Assembly: GCF_026341125.1 (NCBI RefSeq)
Contig: NZ_JAPEOR010000001.1
Location: forward strand, 1,922,001 to 1,986,000
Direction: 5' to 3'
DNA: 64,000 bases
Origin: Streptomyces sp. NBC_01142
GTDB taxonomy: Bacteria; Actinomycetota; Actinomycetes; Streptomycetales; Streptomycetaceae
A program made the position numbers and the translations under genes. The first letter of the stretch is position 1, and the number at the start of each line of letters is the position of its first letter. Positions 17,227 to 26,264 of the stretch are shown in pieces. The notes under the pieces were generated by a model, which saw only the letters and a list, made by a program, of their open reading frames with translations, was not told the DNA's origin and ran no database searches.

Positions 17227-17652
17227 TCAGGCGAGCGACGCGGTGAGCGTGATGCTCGTACCGGTGAGGGCCTGGCTGACGGGGCAGTTCGCCTTCGCGT
17301 CCTCGGCCGCCTTGACGAAGCCGGCCTCGTCGAGACCGGGGACGTCGCCCTGGACGGTGAGGTGGATGTCGGTGATGCCCGTGCCCGGCTGGAAGGTCAC
17401 CTCGGCCTGGGTGTTCAGCCTGGTCGGCGGGTTGCCGGCCTGGGCGAGCCCGTGCGAGAGAGCCATGGAGAAGCAGCTGGAGTGGGCGGCGGCGATCAGC
17501 TCTTCGGGGCTGGTCTTGCCGTTCGCCTGCTCGGCGCGCGACGGCCAGGACACGGCGTAGTCGCCGATGCCCGAGGAATCGAAGGTCACGGTGCCCGTGC
17601 CCTCGGTGAGGTTGCCCTACCAGATCGTGTGCGCCTGACGCTTGGTGGCCAT
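17227..17652 (-). pseudogene. osmC: OsmC-family peroxidase gene with in-frame TAG at codon 12
   Basis: The natural start is the ATG at 17652 (AAGGGAA upstream), giving MATKRQAHTIW, then TAG at 17617-17619, then GNLTEGTGTVTFDSSGIGDY and the rest of a normal OsmC protein. Relatives read W-E-G-N here, so a GAG-to-TAG change is the simplest explanation. Downstream the catalytic cysteines are intact (SSCFSMAL and ANCPVSQAL) and the frame runs cleanly to 17227. A GTG at 17589 could start a shortened 120-aa product, but that would lose the first beta strand. OsmC reduces organic and inorganic peroxides. Either a real nonsense mutation or a sequencing error. Confidence 0.8.
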
Positions 17653-17695
17653 GATGCGTTCCCTTCTGACGGAAAGATGGGTTACGCCCATGAAC

Positions 17696-18766
17696 CTACT
17701 GGTCCACCAGGCCCTTTGCGTCCCGCGCCAGGGCGGTGAGCCGGGAGATCGCCCGGAAATACTTCTTGCGGTAGCCGCCGTTCAGCATTTCGTCGCTGAA
17801 CAGACGGTCGAAGGGCAGGCCGGAGGCGAGCACCGGCACCTCCCGGTCGTACAGCCGGTCGGCGAGTACCACCAGCCGCAGCGCCGTCGACTGGTCGGGG
17901 ACGGGCCGGACGTCGGTGAGGCAGACCGCGCGCAGTCCGTCGGTGAGCGCCCCGTACCGGCTCGGGTGCACCTTCGCGAGATGCTCCAGCAGCCCGGGGA
18001 AGTCGTCGAGGGACGCACCCTCGGTGGCGTACGCGGCCTTGGTGACCTGCTCGTCGGCGTACGGAGGAGGGGCCTCGGGGAGCCCGCGGTGCCGGTAGTC
18101 CTCGCCGTCGATCCGCAGCGGGCGGAAGCGCGCGGACAGTCCCTGGATCTCGCGGAGGAAGTCGGCTGCCGCGAAGCGGCCCTCACCGAGCTTGCCGGGC
18201 AGCGTGTTGGAGGTGGCCGCCAGCGCGACGCCGGCGTCGACGAGCCGTCCGAGCAGCGTCGATACGAGGACGGTGTCGCCCGGGTCGTCCAGTTCGAATT
18301 CGTCGATGCAGAGCAGCCGGTGTCCGCTCAGTGTCTGCACGGTCTGCTGGAAGCCGAGGGCGCCCACCAGATTCGTCAGCTCCACGAAGGTGCCGAAGGC
18401 CTTGAGCGTCGGCTCCGCCGGGGTGGCGTGCCAGAGAGAGGCGAGCAGGTGCGTCTTGCCGACGCCGTAGCCGCCGTCGAGATAGACGCCGCGCGGGCCG
18501 GTGGGGGCGGCGGGCTTCTTCGCGAACCAGCGGCGCTTGGCGGCTCCGGTGGCGTGCGCCCCGCCCAGGCCCGCCGCGAAGGAGCTCAGGACCGTGACGG
18601 CCTCGCTCTGGCTGGGCTGGTTCGGATCGGGGACGTATGTATCGAAGCGCACCGCGTCGAAGCGGGGCGGCGGCACCATCTCCGCGACCAGCCGGTCGGC
18701 GGGGACATGCGGCTCGCGGGCGCAGAGGGAGAGTGGGGCCGCTTCGGTTATGGCACTGGTCGACAC
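17696..18766 (-). CDS. zapE: ZapE/AFG1-family ATPase
   Basis: A 356-aa protein from GTG at 18766 (GGGGAA 3 nt upstream). P-loop GGYGVGKTHLLASLWH; Walker B CIDEFELDD; sensor region ALAATSNTLP; C-terminal SRLTALARDAKGLVDQ. These identify the AFG1/ZapE AAA-like ATPases. In E. coli ZapE acts with the division ring; in mitochondria AFG1 aids protein quality control. The Streptomyces role is unknown, and the name is by homology only. It shares a short 37-bp intergenic region with the divergent gene at 18804. Confidence 0.88.
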   Translation of the reverse strand: MSTSAITEAAPLSLCAREPHVPADRLVAEMVPPPRFDAVRFDTYVPDPNQPSQSEAVTVLSSFAAGLGGAHATGAAKRRWFAKKPAAPTGPRGVYLDGGYGVGKTHLLASLWHATPAEPTLKAFGTFVELTNLVGALGFQQTVQTLSGHRLLCIDEFELDDPGDTVLVSTLLGRLVDAGVALAATSNTLPGKLGEGRFAAADFLREIQGLSARFRPLRIDGEDYRHRGLPEAPPPYADEQVTKAAYATEGASLDDFPGLLEHLAKVHPSRYGALTDGLRAVCLTDVRPVPDQSTALRLVVLADRLYDREVPVLASGLPFDRLFSDEMLNGGYRKKYFRAISRLTALARDAKGLVDQ

Positions 18767-18803
18767 AGTTCCCCACTGTAAGGGGCGTGCCAGACTGCAC
18801 AGC

Positions 18804-19589
18804 ATGCGACGCCTGTTCCCTGTGACCGACCAGACAGTTCAGACAGCAGACGAGCCGGACCGGAGCGCCGACCACGAGTGGTCCCTGGACGAGCTGGCCG
18901 ACGCCTATGCCTACCCGGCCGTGGACGGACCGTGGCTGCGGGCCAACATGGTCTCCTCGCTGGACGGGGCGGCCCAGCACGAGGGCCGCTCACAGCCGAT
19001 CTCCTCCGACACGGACATGCGGATCTTCGGCACGCTGCGGGGCCTGGCCGACGTGGTAGTGGTGGGCGCGGAAACGGTACGGCTGGAGGGGTACCGCCCC
19101 GCCCGCGCCCGGGAGGCCTTCGCGGACCGGCGGGCCGCGGCCGGGCAGGGGCCCGCGCCCGCGATCGCCGTGGTCAGCGCCTCGCTGGAGCTGGACTTCT
19201 CGCTCCCGCTGTTCGCCGAGCCGCTTGTCCCGACACTGGTACTGACGGGGGCGGCGGCGTCCCCGGACCGTATCCGTGAGGCCGAGAAGGCGGGCGCGGA
19301 GGTGGTGATCGCCGGGGACGGTCCCGGGGTGGAGCCGGCCAAGGCCGTGCGCGCCTTGGCGGAGCGGGGCCTGGTGCGCCAGCTCACCGAGGGCGGGCCG
19401 CGGATGCTGGGTCAGTTCGTGGCGGCCGGGGTACTCGACGAGCTGTGTCTGACCGTGTCGCCGACGCTGACGGTGGGGGATGCGCAGCGGATCGCGGGCG
19501 GGCCCTCGCTGAGCATTCCCGAGCGCTTCGCCCTGGCGTCCGTGCTGGAGGAGGCGGGGTTCCTCTTCACCCGCTACCGTCGCATCTGA
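18804..19589 (+). CDS. RibD C-terminal-type pyrimidine reductase family protein
   Basis: A 261-aa protein from ATG at 18804. RANMVSSLDGAAQHEGRSQPIS and LADVVVVGAETVRLEGY are the NADPH/substrate motifs of the RibD-C/dihydrofolate-reductase-like fold. LTEGGPRMLGQFVAAGVLDEL is the conserved C-terminal glycine motif. There is no deaminase domain, so this is a stand-alone reductase, similar to actinobacterial pyrimidine reductases of riboflavin or related pathways. No riboflavin gene is adjacent, so the precise substrate is uncertain. Confidence 0.83.
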   Translation: MRRLFPVTDQTVQTADEPDRSADHEWSLDELADAYAYPAVDGPWLRANMVSSLDGAAQHEGRSQPISSDTDMRIFGTLRGLADVVVVGAETVRLEGYRPARAREAFADRRAAAGQGPAPAIAVVSASLELDFSLPLFAEPLVPTLVLTGAAASPDRIREAEKAGAEVVIAGDGPGVEPAKAVRALAERGLVRQLTEGGPRMLGQFVAAGVLDELCLTVSPTLTVGDAQRIAGGPSLSIPERFALASVLEEAGFLFTRYRRI

Positions 19590-19695
19590 CAATCGGTGGA
19601 ATTTGTCGCTCCGGTTAGCCTCCGCCGGGCACACTTACTCTCGCAGACCCCGTGCGGCCACGGGGAAGGATGGTTTCCGCAGAAGGGCTCCTGAC

Positions 19696-20166
19696 GTGTT
19701 CACAAGCGTAATGATGATCGAGAAGCCCCTGACGTCGGAAGACGTGGAATTCGTCACGAGCCTGCACGGGGACGAGGCCGTGTCCTTCGTCGTGCTGATG
19801 CAGCCTCGCGGTGATCAGGCCGATGTGCTGCTGCGGGCCATCGACGACGTCGCACTCGGCGAACTGAAGGAAGCCGTCCGCGAGGGCGACAAGCCCGAGG
19901 GGAAGGACGCCGAGGCCCCCGCCAGGCTCGCCCTGGAGCACTCACTGGCCGCCTTGCGGGCGGCGGGCTGCCAGGCCGTGGGCGAGGTCGTCGAGAAGCA
20001 CCCGCTGGACAAGCTGACGGCCGTGGTGGACGAGTCGGGCGCCGACGAGGTGATCGTGCTGACCGAGCCGCATTATGTGGAGGAGTTCTTCCACCGGGAC
20101 TGGGCCTCCAGAGCCCGCCACAAGGTCGGCGTACCGGTGCTCAAGCTCTTCGCGCACAGCGAATAG
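19696..20166 (+). CDS. Conserved protein upstream of murC, sometimes labelled indole-3-glycerol phosphate synthase
   Basis: A 156-aa alpha/beta protein from GTG at 19696, with GAAGGG about 9 nt upstream. Segments VSFVVLMQPRGDQADVLLRA and ADEVIVLTEPHYVEEFFHRD resemble a universal-stress-like alternating fold, but it has no obvious ATP motif. It is far too short for a TrpC barrel, and the indole-glycerol-phosphate synthase name I recall for this gene in databases is not supported by anything I see. It lies 45 bp upstream of murC, so co-transcription is likely. Function unknown. Confidence 0.75.
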   Translation: MFTSVMMIEKPLTSEDVEFVTSLHGDEAVSFVVLMQPRGDQADVLLRAIDDVALGELKEAVREGDKPEGKDAEAPARLALEHSLAALRAAGCQAVGEVVEKHPLDKLTAVVDESGADEVIVLTEPHYVEEFFHRDWASRARHKVGVPVLKLFAHSE

Positions 20167-20210
20167 GCTGGGCGCTCGCACGTACTCGTACATCTTGGGG
20201 AGACATACGC

Positions 20211-21605
20211 ATGGCACCCGCCATCCCTAGCGCCATGGAACGCCCGCACTTCATCGGCATCGGCGGCGCCGGAATGTCGGGCATCGCGAAGATCCTCGCC
20301 CAGCGCGGCGCGAAGGTCGCGGGCAGCGACGCGAAGGAGTCGGTGACGGCGGAGTCCCTGCGCGGGCTCGGCGCCACCGTCCACATCGGGCACGCGGCCG
20401 AGCACCTGGCCCCGGACGCCACCTGCGTCGTCGTCTCCAGCGCGATCCGCGCCGACAACCCGGAGCTGGCGCGCGCCGCCGAGCTGTCCGTCCCGGTCGT
20501 CCACCGTTCCGACGCGCTGGCCTCCCTGATGACCGGCCTGCGCTCGATCGCCGTCGCGGGCACCCATGGCAAGACCACCACGACCTCGATGCTGGCCGTG
20601 GCCCTGACCGAGCTCGGCCTCGACCCCTCGTACGCGATCGGCGGCGACCTCGCCGGGCCCGGCACCAACGCGCGGCACGGCAAGGGCGACATCTTCGTCG
20701 CCGAGGCCGACGAGAGCGACCGCAGCTTCCAGAAGTACGACCCCGAGGTCGCGATCATCCTCAACGTGGAGCTCGACCACCACGCCAACTACGCCTCGAT
20801 GGACGAGATCTACGACTCCTTCGAGACCTTCGTCGGCAAGGTCGTGCCGGGCGGCACGCTGGTGATCTCCGCGGACCAGCCCGGGGCCGTCGAGCTCACG
20901 TCCCGTATCCGCGACCTGTCCACGCTCAAGGTCGTCACCTACGGCGAGTCCGAGTCGGCCGACGTCCGCGTCCACAAGGTCACGCCGCGCGGCCTCACCA
21001 GCGAGGTCACCGTCCTGCTGAACGGCAAGTTCCTGACCTTCGGCGTCTCGGTGCCCGGCAGCCACTACGCGCACAACGCCGTGGCCGCCCTCGCCGCCGG
21101 CGTCGCCCTCGGCATCCCGGCGCACAACCTCGCCTCGGCGATCGGCAAGTACACCGGCGTCAAGCGCCGCCTCCAGCTCAAGGGCGAGGCCGCCGGCGTC
21201 CAGGTCATCGACTCCTACGCCCACCACCCGACCGAGATGACGGCCGACCTCGAGGCGATGCGCGGCGCGGCGGCCGACGCCCGGCTGCTCGTCGTCTTCC
21301 AGCCCCATCTCTTCTCCCGCACCCAGGAACTGGGCACGGAGATGGGCCAGGCCCTCGCGCTGGCGGACTCCTCGGTGGTCCTCGACATCTACCCGGCCCG
21401 CGAGGACCCGATCCCGGGCATCACCAGCGCCCTGATCATCGACGCGGCCCGCGCGGCCGGCGCCGAGGTCACGGCCGTCCACGACAGGACGACCGTCCCC
21501 GACGTCGTCGCGGGAATGGCCAAGCCCGGCGATCTTGTTCTCACCATGGGCGCGGGCGATGTCACGGACCTCGGCCCCGACATCCTGGCCCGCTTGTCGA
21601 ACTGA
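20211..21605 (+). CDS. murC: UDP-N-acetylmuramate--L-alanine ligase
   Basis: A 464-aa Mur ligase from ATG at 20211 (GGGGAG 8 nt upstream). The N-terminal UDP-binding loop is HFIGIGGAGMSGIA, the ATP loop GTHGKTTTTSM, the central EADESDRSF and the C-terminal domain DSYAHHPTEM, the latter two typical of MurC rather than MurD/E/F. It joins L-Ala to UDP-MurNAc in cytoplasmic peptidoglycan precursor synthesis. Here it stands outside the main dcw cluster, as in Streptomyces generally, and is followed by msrB 14 bp downstream. Confidence 0.96.
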   Translation: MAPAIPSAMERPHFIGIGGAGMSGIAKILAQRGAKVAGSDAKESVTAESLRGLGATVHIGHAAEHLAPDATCVVVSSAIRADNPELARAAELSVPVVHRSDALASLMTGLRSIAVAGTHGKTTTTSMLAVALTELGLDPSYAIGGDLAGPGTNARHGKGDIFVAEADESDRSFQKYDPEVAIILNVELDHHANYASMDEIYDSFETFVGKVVPGGTLVISADQPGAVELTSRIRDLSTLKVVTYGESESADVRVHKVTPRGLTSEVTVLLNGKFLTFGVSVPGSHYAHNAVAALAAGVALGIPAHNLASAIGKYTGVKRRLQLKGEAAGVQVIDSYAHHPTEMTADLEAMRGAAADARLLVVFQPHLFSRTQELGTEMGQALALADSSVVLDIYPAREDPIPGITSALIIDAARAAGAEVTAVHDRTTVPDVVAGMAKPGDLVLTMGAGDVTDLGPDILARLSN

Positions 21606-21619
21606 GGGAGAGCCGATTC

Positions 21620-22027
21620 ATGTCGTACGACGTCGAGAAGCCGGACGAGCAGTGGCGCGCGGAGCTGTCACCGGCGGAGTACCAGGTTCTGCGCCAGGCC
21701 GGCACCGAGCCCGCCTTCGTCGGTGAGTACACGGACACCAAGACGGCGGGCGTCTACTCCTGCCGTGCGTGCGGCGCGGAGCTGTTCCGGTCCGACACGA
21801 AGTTCGAGTCGCGCTGCGGCTGGCCGTCCTTCTACGACCCGAAGGACACGGACGCGGTCGAGCTGATCGAGGACCGCTCGCACGGCATGGCCCGCACGGA
21901 GGTGCGGTGCGCGCGGTGCGGGTCGCACCTCGGGCATGTCTTCGAGGGTGAGGGCTACCCGACACCGACCGATCAGCGGTACTGCATCAACTCGATCTCG
22001 CTGCGGCTCAGCCCCGACGAGGGCTGA
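21620..22027 (+). CDS. msrB: Peptide-methionine (R)-S-oxide reductase
   Basis: A 135-aa MsrB. The zinc-binding pairs CRAC and CARC and the catalytic Cys in RYCINSISL are all present, with the RCGWPSFY motif between. It repairs methionine-R-sulfoxide in proteins using thioredoxin. GGGAG precedes the ATG by about 9 nt. The 14-bp gap to murC suggests one transcript. Confidence 0.95.
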   Translation: MSYDVEKPDEQWRAELSPAEYQVLRQAGTEPAFVGEYTDTKTAGVYSCRACGAELFRSDTKFESRCGWPSFYDPKDTDAVELIEDRSHGMARTEVRCARCGSHLGHVFEGEGYPTPTDQRYCINSISLRLSPDEG

Positions 22028-22091
22028 GCGCTCCGCCAGGGCTGACCCCCGGGCCGGGACTGTGTCCCCGACGGGGGCTGAGCACCCTTCC

Positions 22092-23357
22092 TCAGCAGTG
22101 GAACGGGACGGTCAGCCAGGGGCTGTCCGGGTCCGTGGTGAGGGCCCGGTGTGCGTACAGGACGTCGGTGTACCACTCGCCGAACTCCTCCTCGTCGAAG
22201 TGGAGACACCGGCCGAGGATGTAGCCGGCGGAGAACTCCTCCCAGGAGCTGTACGCGGACCGGGCGGCGTCGCCGGCGCGCTCGACGGCCCGGTGCAGTT
22301 CCGCCTGGGTCGCATGGCGGGAGCCTCTGCCCCAGCGGGCCATCTTGGAGGCGCGGCCGATGTCCCAGGCCGCGACGGTGCGGACGAGGCCGTCGGGCGC
22401 AAGGAGTCCGTCGGCGCGGAAGCGGGCCTCGTACCGCAGCACCTTGCCCACCAGGTCCCGCAGGACGCCGACGAAGGCGTCCAGTTCGGCGTCGTCGCCC
22501 GGCCGGTGCGGGGTGTCGGGTCCGCCGCTTTTGCGGAGCTGATTGCGCAGGGTCACTTCCACGCACCGGCGCCAGAGTCCGGCATCCACGGGGGTGCCCT
22601 GCTCCCGGGCCAGTGAGTTCCGTGCGTCCAGGACGAAGTCCCAGTACCACGGGCTGACTTCGCGGCTCAGCAGCCGCTCCTGCATACCGAGCCAGTCGTC
22701 CCTGGTGCGTACGCCCCAGGACTCCTGGAGCCGCTCGACCTCACCGCTGTAGCCCGTGCCGTGCCAGTCGAGCGTGTTCCAGGCGTCGCCGTTGGCGAAG
22801 CAGAGGTGTGCGCCGCACGCCAGACCGTGCAGGAGCGGTCCGGGAGCGGGTGCCCCGGTGCGGCGGGTGTCGATGCGGTCGCCCAGCCGGGAGGGGCGGA
22901 AGTGGTCCCGGTGCAGGTCGGCCCAGACCTCCCGCTCGTCCTCGGTGGTGAGGAAGTACTGCTCGCACGGCGTCCTGCAGTTGACCACCAGCACATCGAC
23001 ATCATCGGGCCAGATCTGCGCGAGGGTGCCGAGAGTGACGAACTCGTACACCACATGCGGATGCGGGCGCGGCAGCAGCCCGGCGGTGTAGACCTGCGCC
23101 ACCTTCCGTCCGTCGCCGGCGTCGACGGTGAGCAGCGGACGCTTCTGCGGATCGAGCGTGGCATCGGCCCGCGACACCGGTTGGTACACGCCCTCGACGG
23201 CGATGGCCCGCAGATAGGTATGGGCGTCGTCCGCCCGGGCCAGCTCGTACAGGTGCTCTTCCAGGTCGGCGGGCGCCTGCCAGGCGCTGCCGTCCTCCGG
23301 GTCGGGTATGTCGGGGAAGATCTCGTCGTGGTCGTCGTCCTCGGCTGCCGCCTGCAC
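22092..23357 (-). CDS. DUF1266 domain protein
   Basis: A 421-aa protein from GTG at 23357 with GGAGGGG about 10 nt upstream. The C-terminal third carries the DUF1266 pattern: AAWDIGRASKMARWGRGSR, then WEEFSAGYILGRCLHFDEE, ending SPWLTVPFHC. The N-terminal half, with LLTVDAGDGRKVAQVYTAGL and VLVVNCRTPCEQYFL, resembles the SseB-like region often found with DUF1266. No membrane segment or signal. In other bacteria DUF1266 proteins sit near polymorphic-toxin loci, but nothing here supports that role. Confidence 0.8.
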   Translation of the reverse strand: MQAAAEDDDHDEIFPDIPDPEDGSAWQAPADLEEHLYELARADDAHTYLRAIAVEGVYQPVSRADATLDPQKRPLLTVDAGDGRKVAQVYTAGLLPRPHPHVVYEFVTLGTLAQIWPDDVDVLVVNCRTPCEQYFLTTEDEREVWADLHRDHFRPSRLGDRIDTRRTGAPAPGPLLHGLACGAHLCFANGDAWNTLDWHGTGYSGEVERLQESWGVRTRDDWLGMQERLLSREVSPWYWDFVLDARNSLAREQGTPVDAGLWRRCVEVTLRNQLRKSGGPDTPHRPGDDAELDAFVGVLRDLVGKVLRYEARFRADGLLAPDGLVRTVAAWDIGRASKMARWGRGSRHATQAELHRAVERAGDAARSAYSSWEEFSAGYILGRCLHFDEEEFGEWYTDVLYAHRALTTDPDSPWLTVPFHC

Positions 23358-23464
23358 GATGGAAGTCCCCTCCAGACATGAAGATCGTCACCGCACGGTA
23401 CCGGACGCCGGCATCGGCGGATCTTGAGGGGCTGTGGGGGCTGCTGGGGGCGACGGATGCGGAC

Positions 23465-24397
23465 TCATGTGCGCGCGGCCCCGGTGCTGTCCGCAAGGTA
23501 GTCCTGCAGCGTCCGGCGCGGAGCCCAGCCCTGTGACCGGGCCCGGGTCACATCCAGCACCACCGTGTGGGCCAGCTGATCCACCGCATAGCGGCTGAGA
23601 GCAGGTTCGGCGGAGCCGGGGCCGCGGCGGGCGAGGGCCTCGGCGGCGCGTGCGGCGGTGCGGGCAACGCCCAGTGGGAGATGCCGAATCCGCGCCGTGA
23701 CGCCGTGGGCCCGCAGCACCTGTCGTACGGCCGCATCACGGTCGTACGGGACGGCGTCGGCCACGTTGTACGCCCCCGGTGCCCAGTCCGCCGCCGCCAG
23801 GCAGGCGTCGGCGAGGTTCTCCACCGCCGTGAGGCTGAGCCGGACGTCGGGGCCGGGCAGCAGCAGCGTCCGGGCGCGGACGCGGGAGAGCAGCCGGGGG
23901 AGGAGCTGGCTGTCGCCCGGACCGTAGACCGCGCGCGGCCGCAGCACCACCGCGCCCGCCGCGAGGGCGAGCGCTTCGCCCGCCGCCTTGGTCCGGCCGT
24001 AGGCGTTCAGGTGGCCGGTGCGCGGATGGTCTTCGCCGACCAGGCTGCGGTCGCGGCGCGGGTCGTAGACGCTGGCGCTGCTCACCCAGACCACGGGCCT
24101 GCCGGCCGCGGCCTCCAGCAGCCGTGCGGTGCCCTCGACGTTGACCGCGTGCATCCCGGCCTCGGCCGGTGAGCCCGGTACGGGGTCGCCGACCGCCGCC
24201 GCGCAGTGCACGACGAGGTCGGTGCCCGCGAAGTCCGGGACCGTGCGGGCGGCGTCCCAGAAGCGGTGTTCGCCCAGCGGCCCCGGCCTGCGGCCGACAC
24301 AGACCACGTCCGCTCCCGCGGCGGCCGCGGCTCTGGCGACATGGCCGCCGCAGAAGCCGCTCGCCCCGGTGACGGCGATGCGCGGCCGGGTCGTCAT
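23465..24397 (-). CDS. NAD-dependent epimerase/3-beta-HSD-type SDR (OleD-like)
   Basis: A 310-aa extended SDR. NAD loop TGASGFCGGHVA (9-20); active-site Ser in VVWVSSASVYD; Y-x-x-x-K as NAYGRTKAAGEAL. Last gene of the seven-gene minus-strand cluster; its ATG overlaps the P450 stop in ATGA. In olefin/beta-lactone pathways, OleD reduces a 2-alkyl-3-ketoacid to the hydroxy acid, and this protein has the right fold and neighbours (KAS III and acyl-adenylating enzyme). Sugar-nucleotide epimerase is the main alternative, given two glycosyltransferases in the same operon. Function by context is inference. Confidence 0.85.
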   Translation of the reverse strand: MTTRPRIAVTGASGFCGGHVARAAAAAGADVVCVGRRPGPLGEHRFWDAARTVPDFAGTDLVVHCAAAVGDPVPGSPAEAGMHAVNVEGTARLLEAAAGRPVVWVSSASVYDPRRDRSLVGEDHPRTGHLNAYGRTKAAGEALALAAGAVVLRPRAVYGPGDSQLLPRLLSRVRARTLLLPGPDVRLSLTAVENLADACLAAADWAPGAYNVADAVPYDRDAAVRQVLRAHGVTARIRHLPLGVARTAARAAEALARRGPGSAEPALSRYAVDQLAHTVVLDVTRARSQGWAPRRTLQDYLADSTGAART

Positions 24398-25512
24398 GGG
24401 CGTATCTCCGCTCGCAGGGTCAGCGACCGCCAGCCGGGCAGGGCGGCACGCCGGTCGACGCGGGCCCGCACCACGACCGGCCGGTGCGGGGCGAGCGCCG
24501 CCAGGGTGTCGGCCAGCTGTACGCGGGCGAGCCGGGCGCCGGGGCAGGTGTGCGGACCGGCGCCGAAGACCAGGTGGGCGAGGTCCGGTCCGGCGGGGCG
24601 GTGGGCGTCGGGATCGCGTTGGTGCGCGCCGACGGCATGCCGGGCGACCAGCAGCAGCCGGTCGCCGGAGCGGACCGGGCAGCCGCCGACGGTGCCGTCC
24701 GCGGCGGCGACCCGGGGCAGCAGCGGTGAAGGCGCAGTGACCCGCAGCAGCTCGTCGGCCAGGCTCTGGCGCAGCGTCTCGTCCACGGCCTGGTCCCACA
24801 GTCCGGCGTCCGCGCACCAGGCCGCGGCCCGCGGCAGACCGGCGACGGTCGTGTTGACGGCCGCCACCGCCACCATCGCGGACAGCGCGTCGTCCGCGGT
24901 GCCGAGAAGCTGCTGGAGGCGTGCGGTGGCGCGGGCCGTGGCGGCCTGCGCACCGGGGCGGCCGGGGCCGGGCAGATGGGCTCGGACAGAGGCGGCCGCG
25001 GCCTCGGCGGCGGCGTCCGCCACCGCCGCCGGATCGGCATCCGAGCCCAGCAGTTCACAGACCACCGAGCCGGACATCTCCCGCGCGAGGTCCACCAGGT
25101 CCACCTCGCCGCCCTGCGCGAGCGGCGCGAGCCGCCGCACGAGCAACGGCTGCCACATCGCACGCAGTTGCTCCACCCCGGCCGTGCCGAGGTCCCCGGC
25201 GAGACCGCGCCGTCCCGCCCGGTGCACGCTGCCCTCCTGGTCGAACAGCACACCGCCGTGCCGTGTCCCCGCGGTGGAGAGTGCGGCTTGCGCCGCGCCG
25301 CCCGTCGTACCGGCCGCCGTACGGTCGAGCGGCAGCCGGGTCAGCGCCTCGCGATAGGCGTCGGGGTCGTGCACCAGCAGCGTCCGCCCGATCCTCCGTA
25401 CGGGGCGCCCGCGGGTCGCGGCGAGCAGCGCGAACAGCACGGGGTGGCTGCGCGCATAGACCCGGCGGTCGCGGCGGCGGGCTCGCGCCGGGCTGGGGGC
25501 CTTGGATGTCAT
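24394..25512 (-). CDS. Short cytochrome P450
   Basis: A 372-aa protein, short for a bacterial CYP (about 400). Haem-binding loop FGAGPHTCPGAR with Cys323 as ligand; K-helix ELLR at 254-257. The I-helix, which usually reads A-G-x-(D/E)-T, here reads AAVNTT (Asn220-Thr221-Thr222), so the acidic residue of the proton-relay pair is replaced. The gene overlaps its neighbours on both sides by 4 nt (ATGA), so it is tightly coupled to the GT2 gene and the SDR. Likely a tailoring oxygenase of the cluster product; substrate unknown. Confidence 0.88.
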   Translation of the reverse strand: MTSKAPSPARARRRDRRVYARSHPVLFALLAATRGRPVRRIGRTLLVHDPDAYREALTRLPLDRTAAGTTGGAAQAALSTAGTRHGGVLFDQEGSVHRAGRRGLAGDLGTAGVEQLRAMWQPLLVRRLAPLAQGGEVDLVDLAREMSGSVVCELLGSDADPAAVADAAAEAAAASVRAHLPGPGRPGAQAATARATARLQQLLGTADDALSAMVAVAAVNTTVAGLPRAAAWCADAGLWDQAVDETLRQSLADELLRVTAPSPLLPRVAAADGTVGGCPVRSGDRLLLVARHAVGAHQRDPDAHRPAGPDLAHLVFGAGPHTCPGARLARVQLADTLAALAPHRPVVVRARVDRRAALPGWRSLTLRAEIRP

Positions 25513-26264
25513 CGGACGTGTACCTCCGTGAGGTCGGCGGGCCGGTAGCGCCGGTCCCAGTACCAGAGCAGGGTCCGGCGCGCGCCCCAGGAACGCAGTC
25601 TGCGCAGGCTGTTGTGCACCACCAGGTGCTCGGCGCGGACGATGCGATCGCTGTGCTCCCGGGCCCGGTTGAGCAGGGCCACGTCCTCGGACTGCTCATG
25701 CAGCGGTACCCGCAGCGCGCCGCCGCAGCGCAGATAGAGATCGGCGGTGATGGCGAGGTTGTGGCCGTGGCACAGGACGTACGGGGTGCGGTAGCGCGGA
25801 TGGCGGTGTTCCCTGCGGTAGCGGCCGTACAGCGCGGTCAGCCGGATCAGCGCGGGCAGCAGCCACGCCTCCGCCGGGCCGGGCCGCTCGTCGGGGCGCG
25901 GCACGCTGCGGCCGCAGGCCATCTCGGTGCCGCGCCCGAACTCCGCCTTCGCCACGGCGGTCCAGTCCGGGGCCGGCAGACAGTCCGCGTCGGTGCGCAG
26001 CAGGTGGCGTGCGCCGCTGTCGATGGCGTACCGGAAACCGGTGTCGGCGGCAGCACCCGCACCGGGCTGCGCCTCGCCGACCAGTTCCACGGAGAAGGGC
26101 GCGGTACGGGCGAAGTTCCGTACGACGCCCGCCGTGTCGTCGGTGGAGCCGTTGTCGACGACCACCAGCGAGAACCCGGTGTCCTGTTGGGACGCGAGCG
26201 CGGCCAGGGTGTCGCCGATCGAGGCCGCCTCGTTGTAGGCGGGAATGACGACCCACAGTGTCAA
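25509..26264 (-). CDS. Family 2 glycosyltransferase (copy A)
   Basis: A 251-aa GT-A fold enzyme. The nucleotide-binding start is LWVVIPAYNEAASIGDTLAAL, then VVVDNGSTDDTAG; the metal-binding DxD is in RTDADCLP. No membrane segments. The start is TTG at 26264, overlapping the upstream stop as TTGA, with GGGAG 6 nt before it. It is a close paralogue of copy B (28892-29647): same length and motif spacing. The C-terminus contains HNLAITADLYLRCGG where copy B has NNMAITAGLYLEVGG. Expected to transfer a sugar to a pathway intermediate; donor and acceptor unknown. Confidence 0.86.
   Translation of the reverse strand: MTLWVVIPAYNEAASIGDTLAALASQQDTGFSLVVVDNGSTDDTAGVVRNFARTAPFSVELVGEAQPGAGAAADTGFRYAIDSGARHLLRTDADCLPAPDWTAVAKAEFGRGTEMACGRSVPRPDERPGPAEAWLLPALIRLTALYGRYRREHRHPRYRTPYVLCHGHNLAITADLYLRCGGALRVPLHEQSEDVALLNRAREHSDRIVRAEHLVVHNSLRRLRSWGARRTLLWYWDRRYRPADLTEVHVR

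Noticed and set aside
19696..20166. Indole-3-glycerol phosphate synthase
   Set aside because: A label I recall for this gene in databases. The protein is only 156 aa, without TrpC barrel or phosphate-binding motifs.
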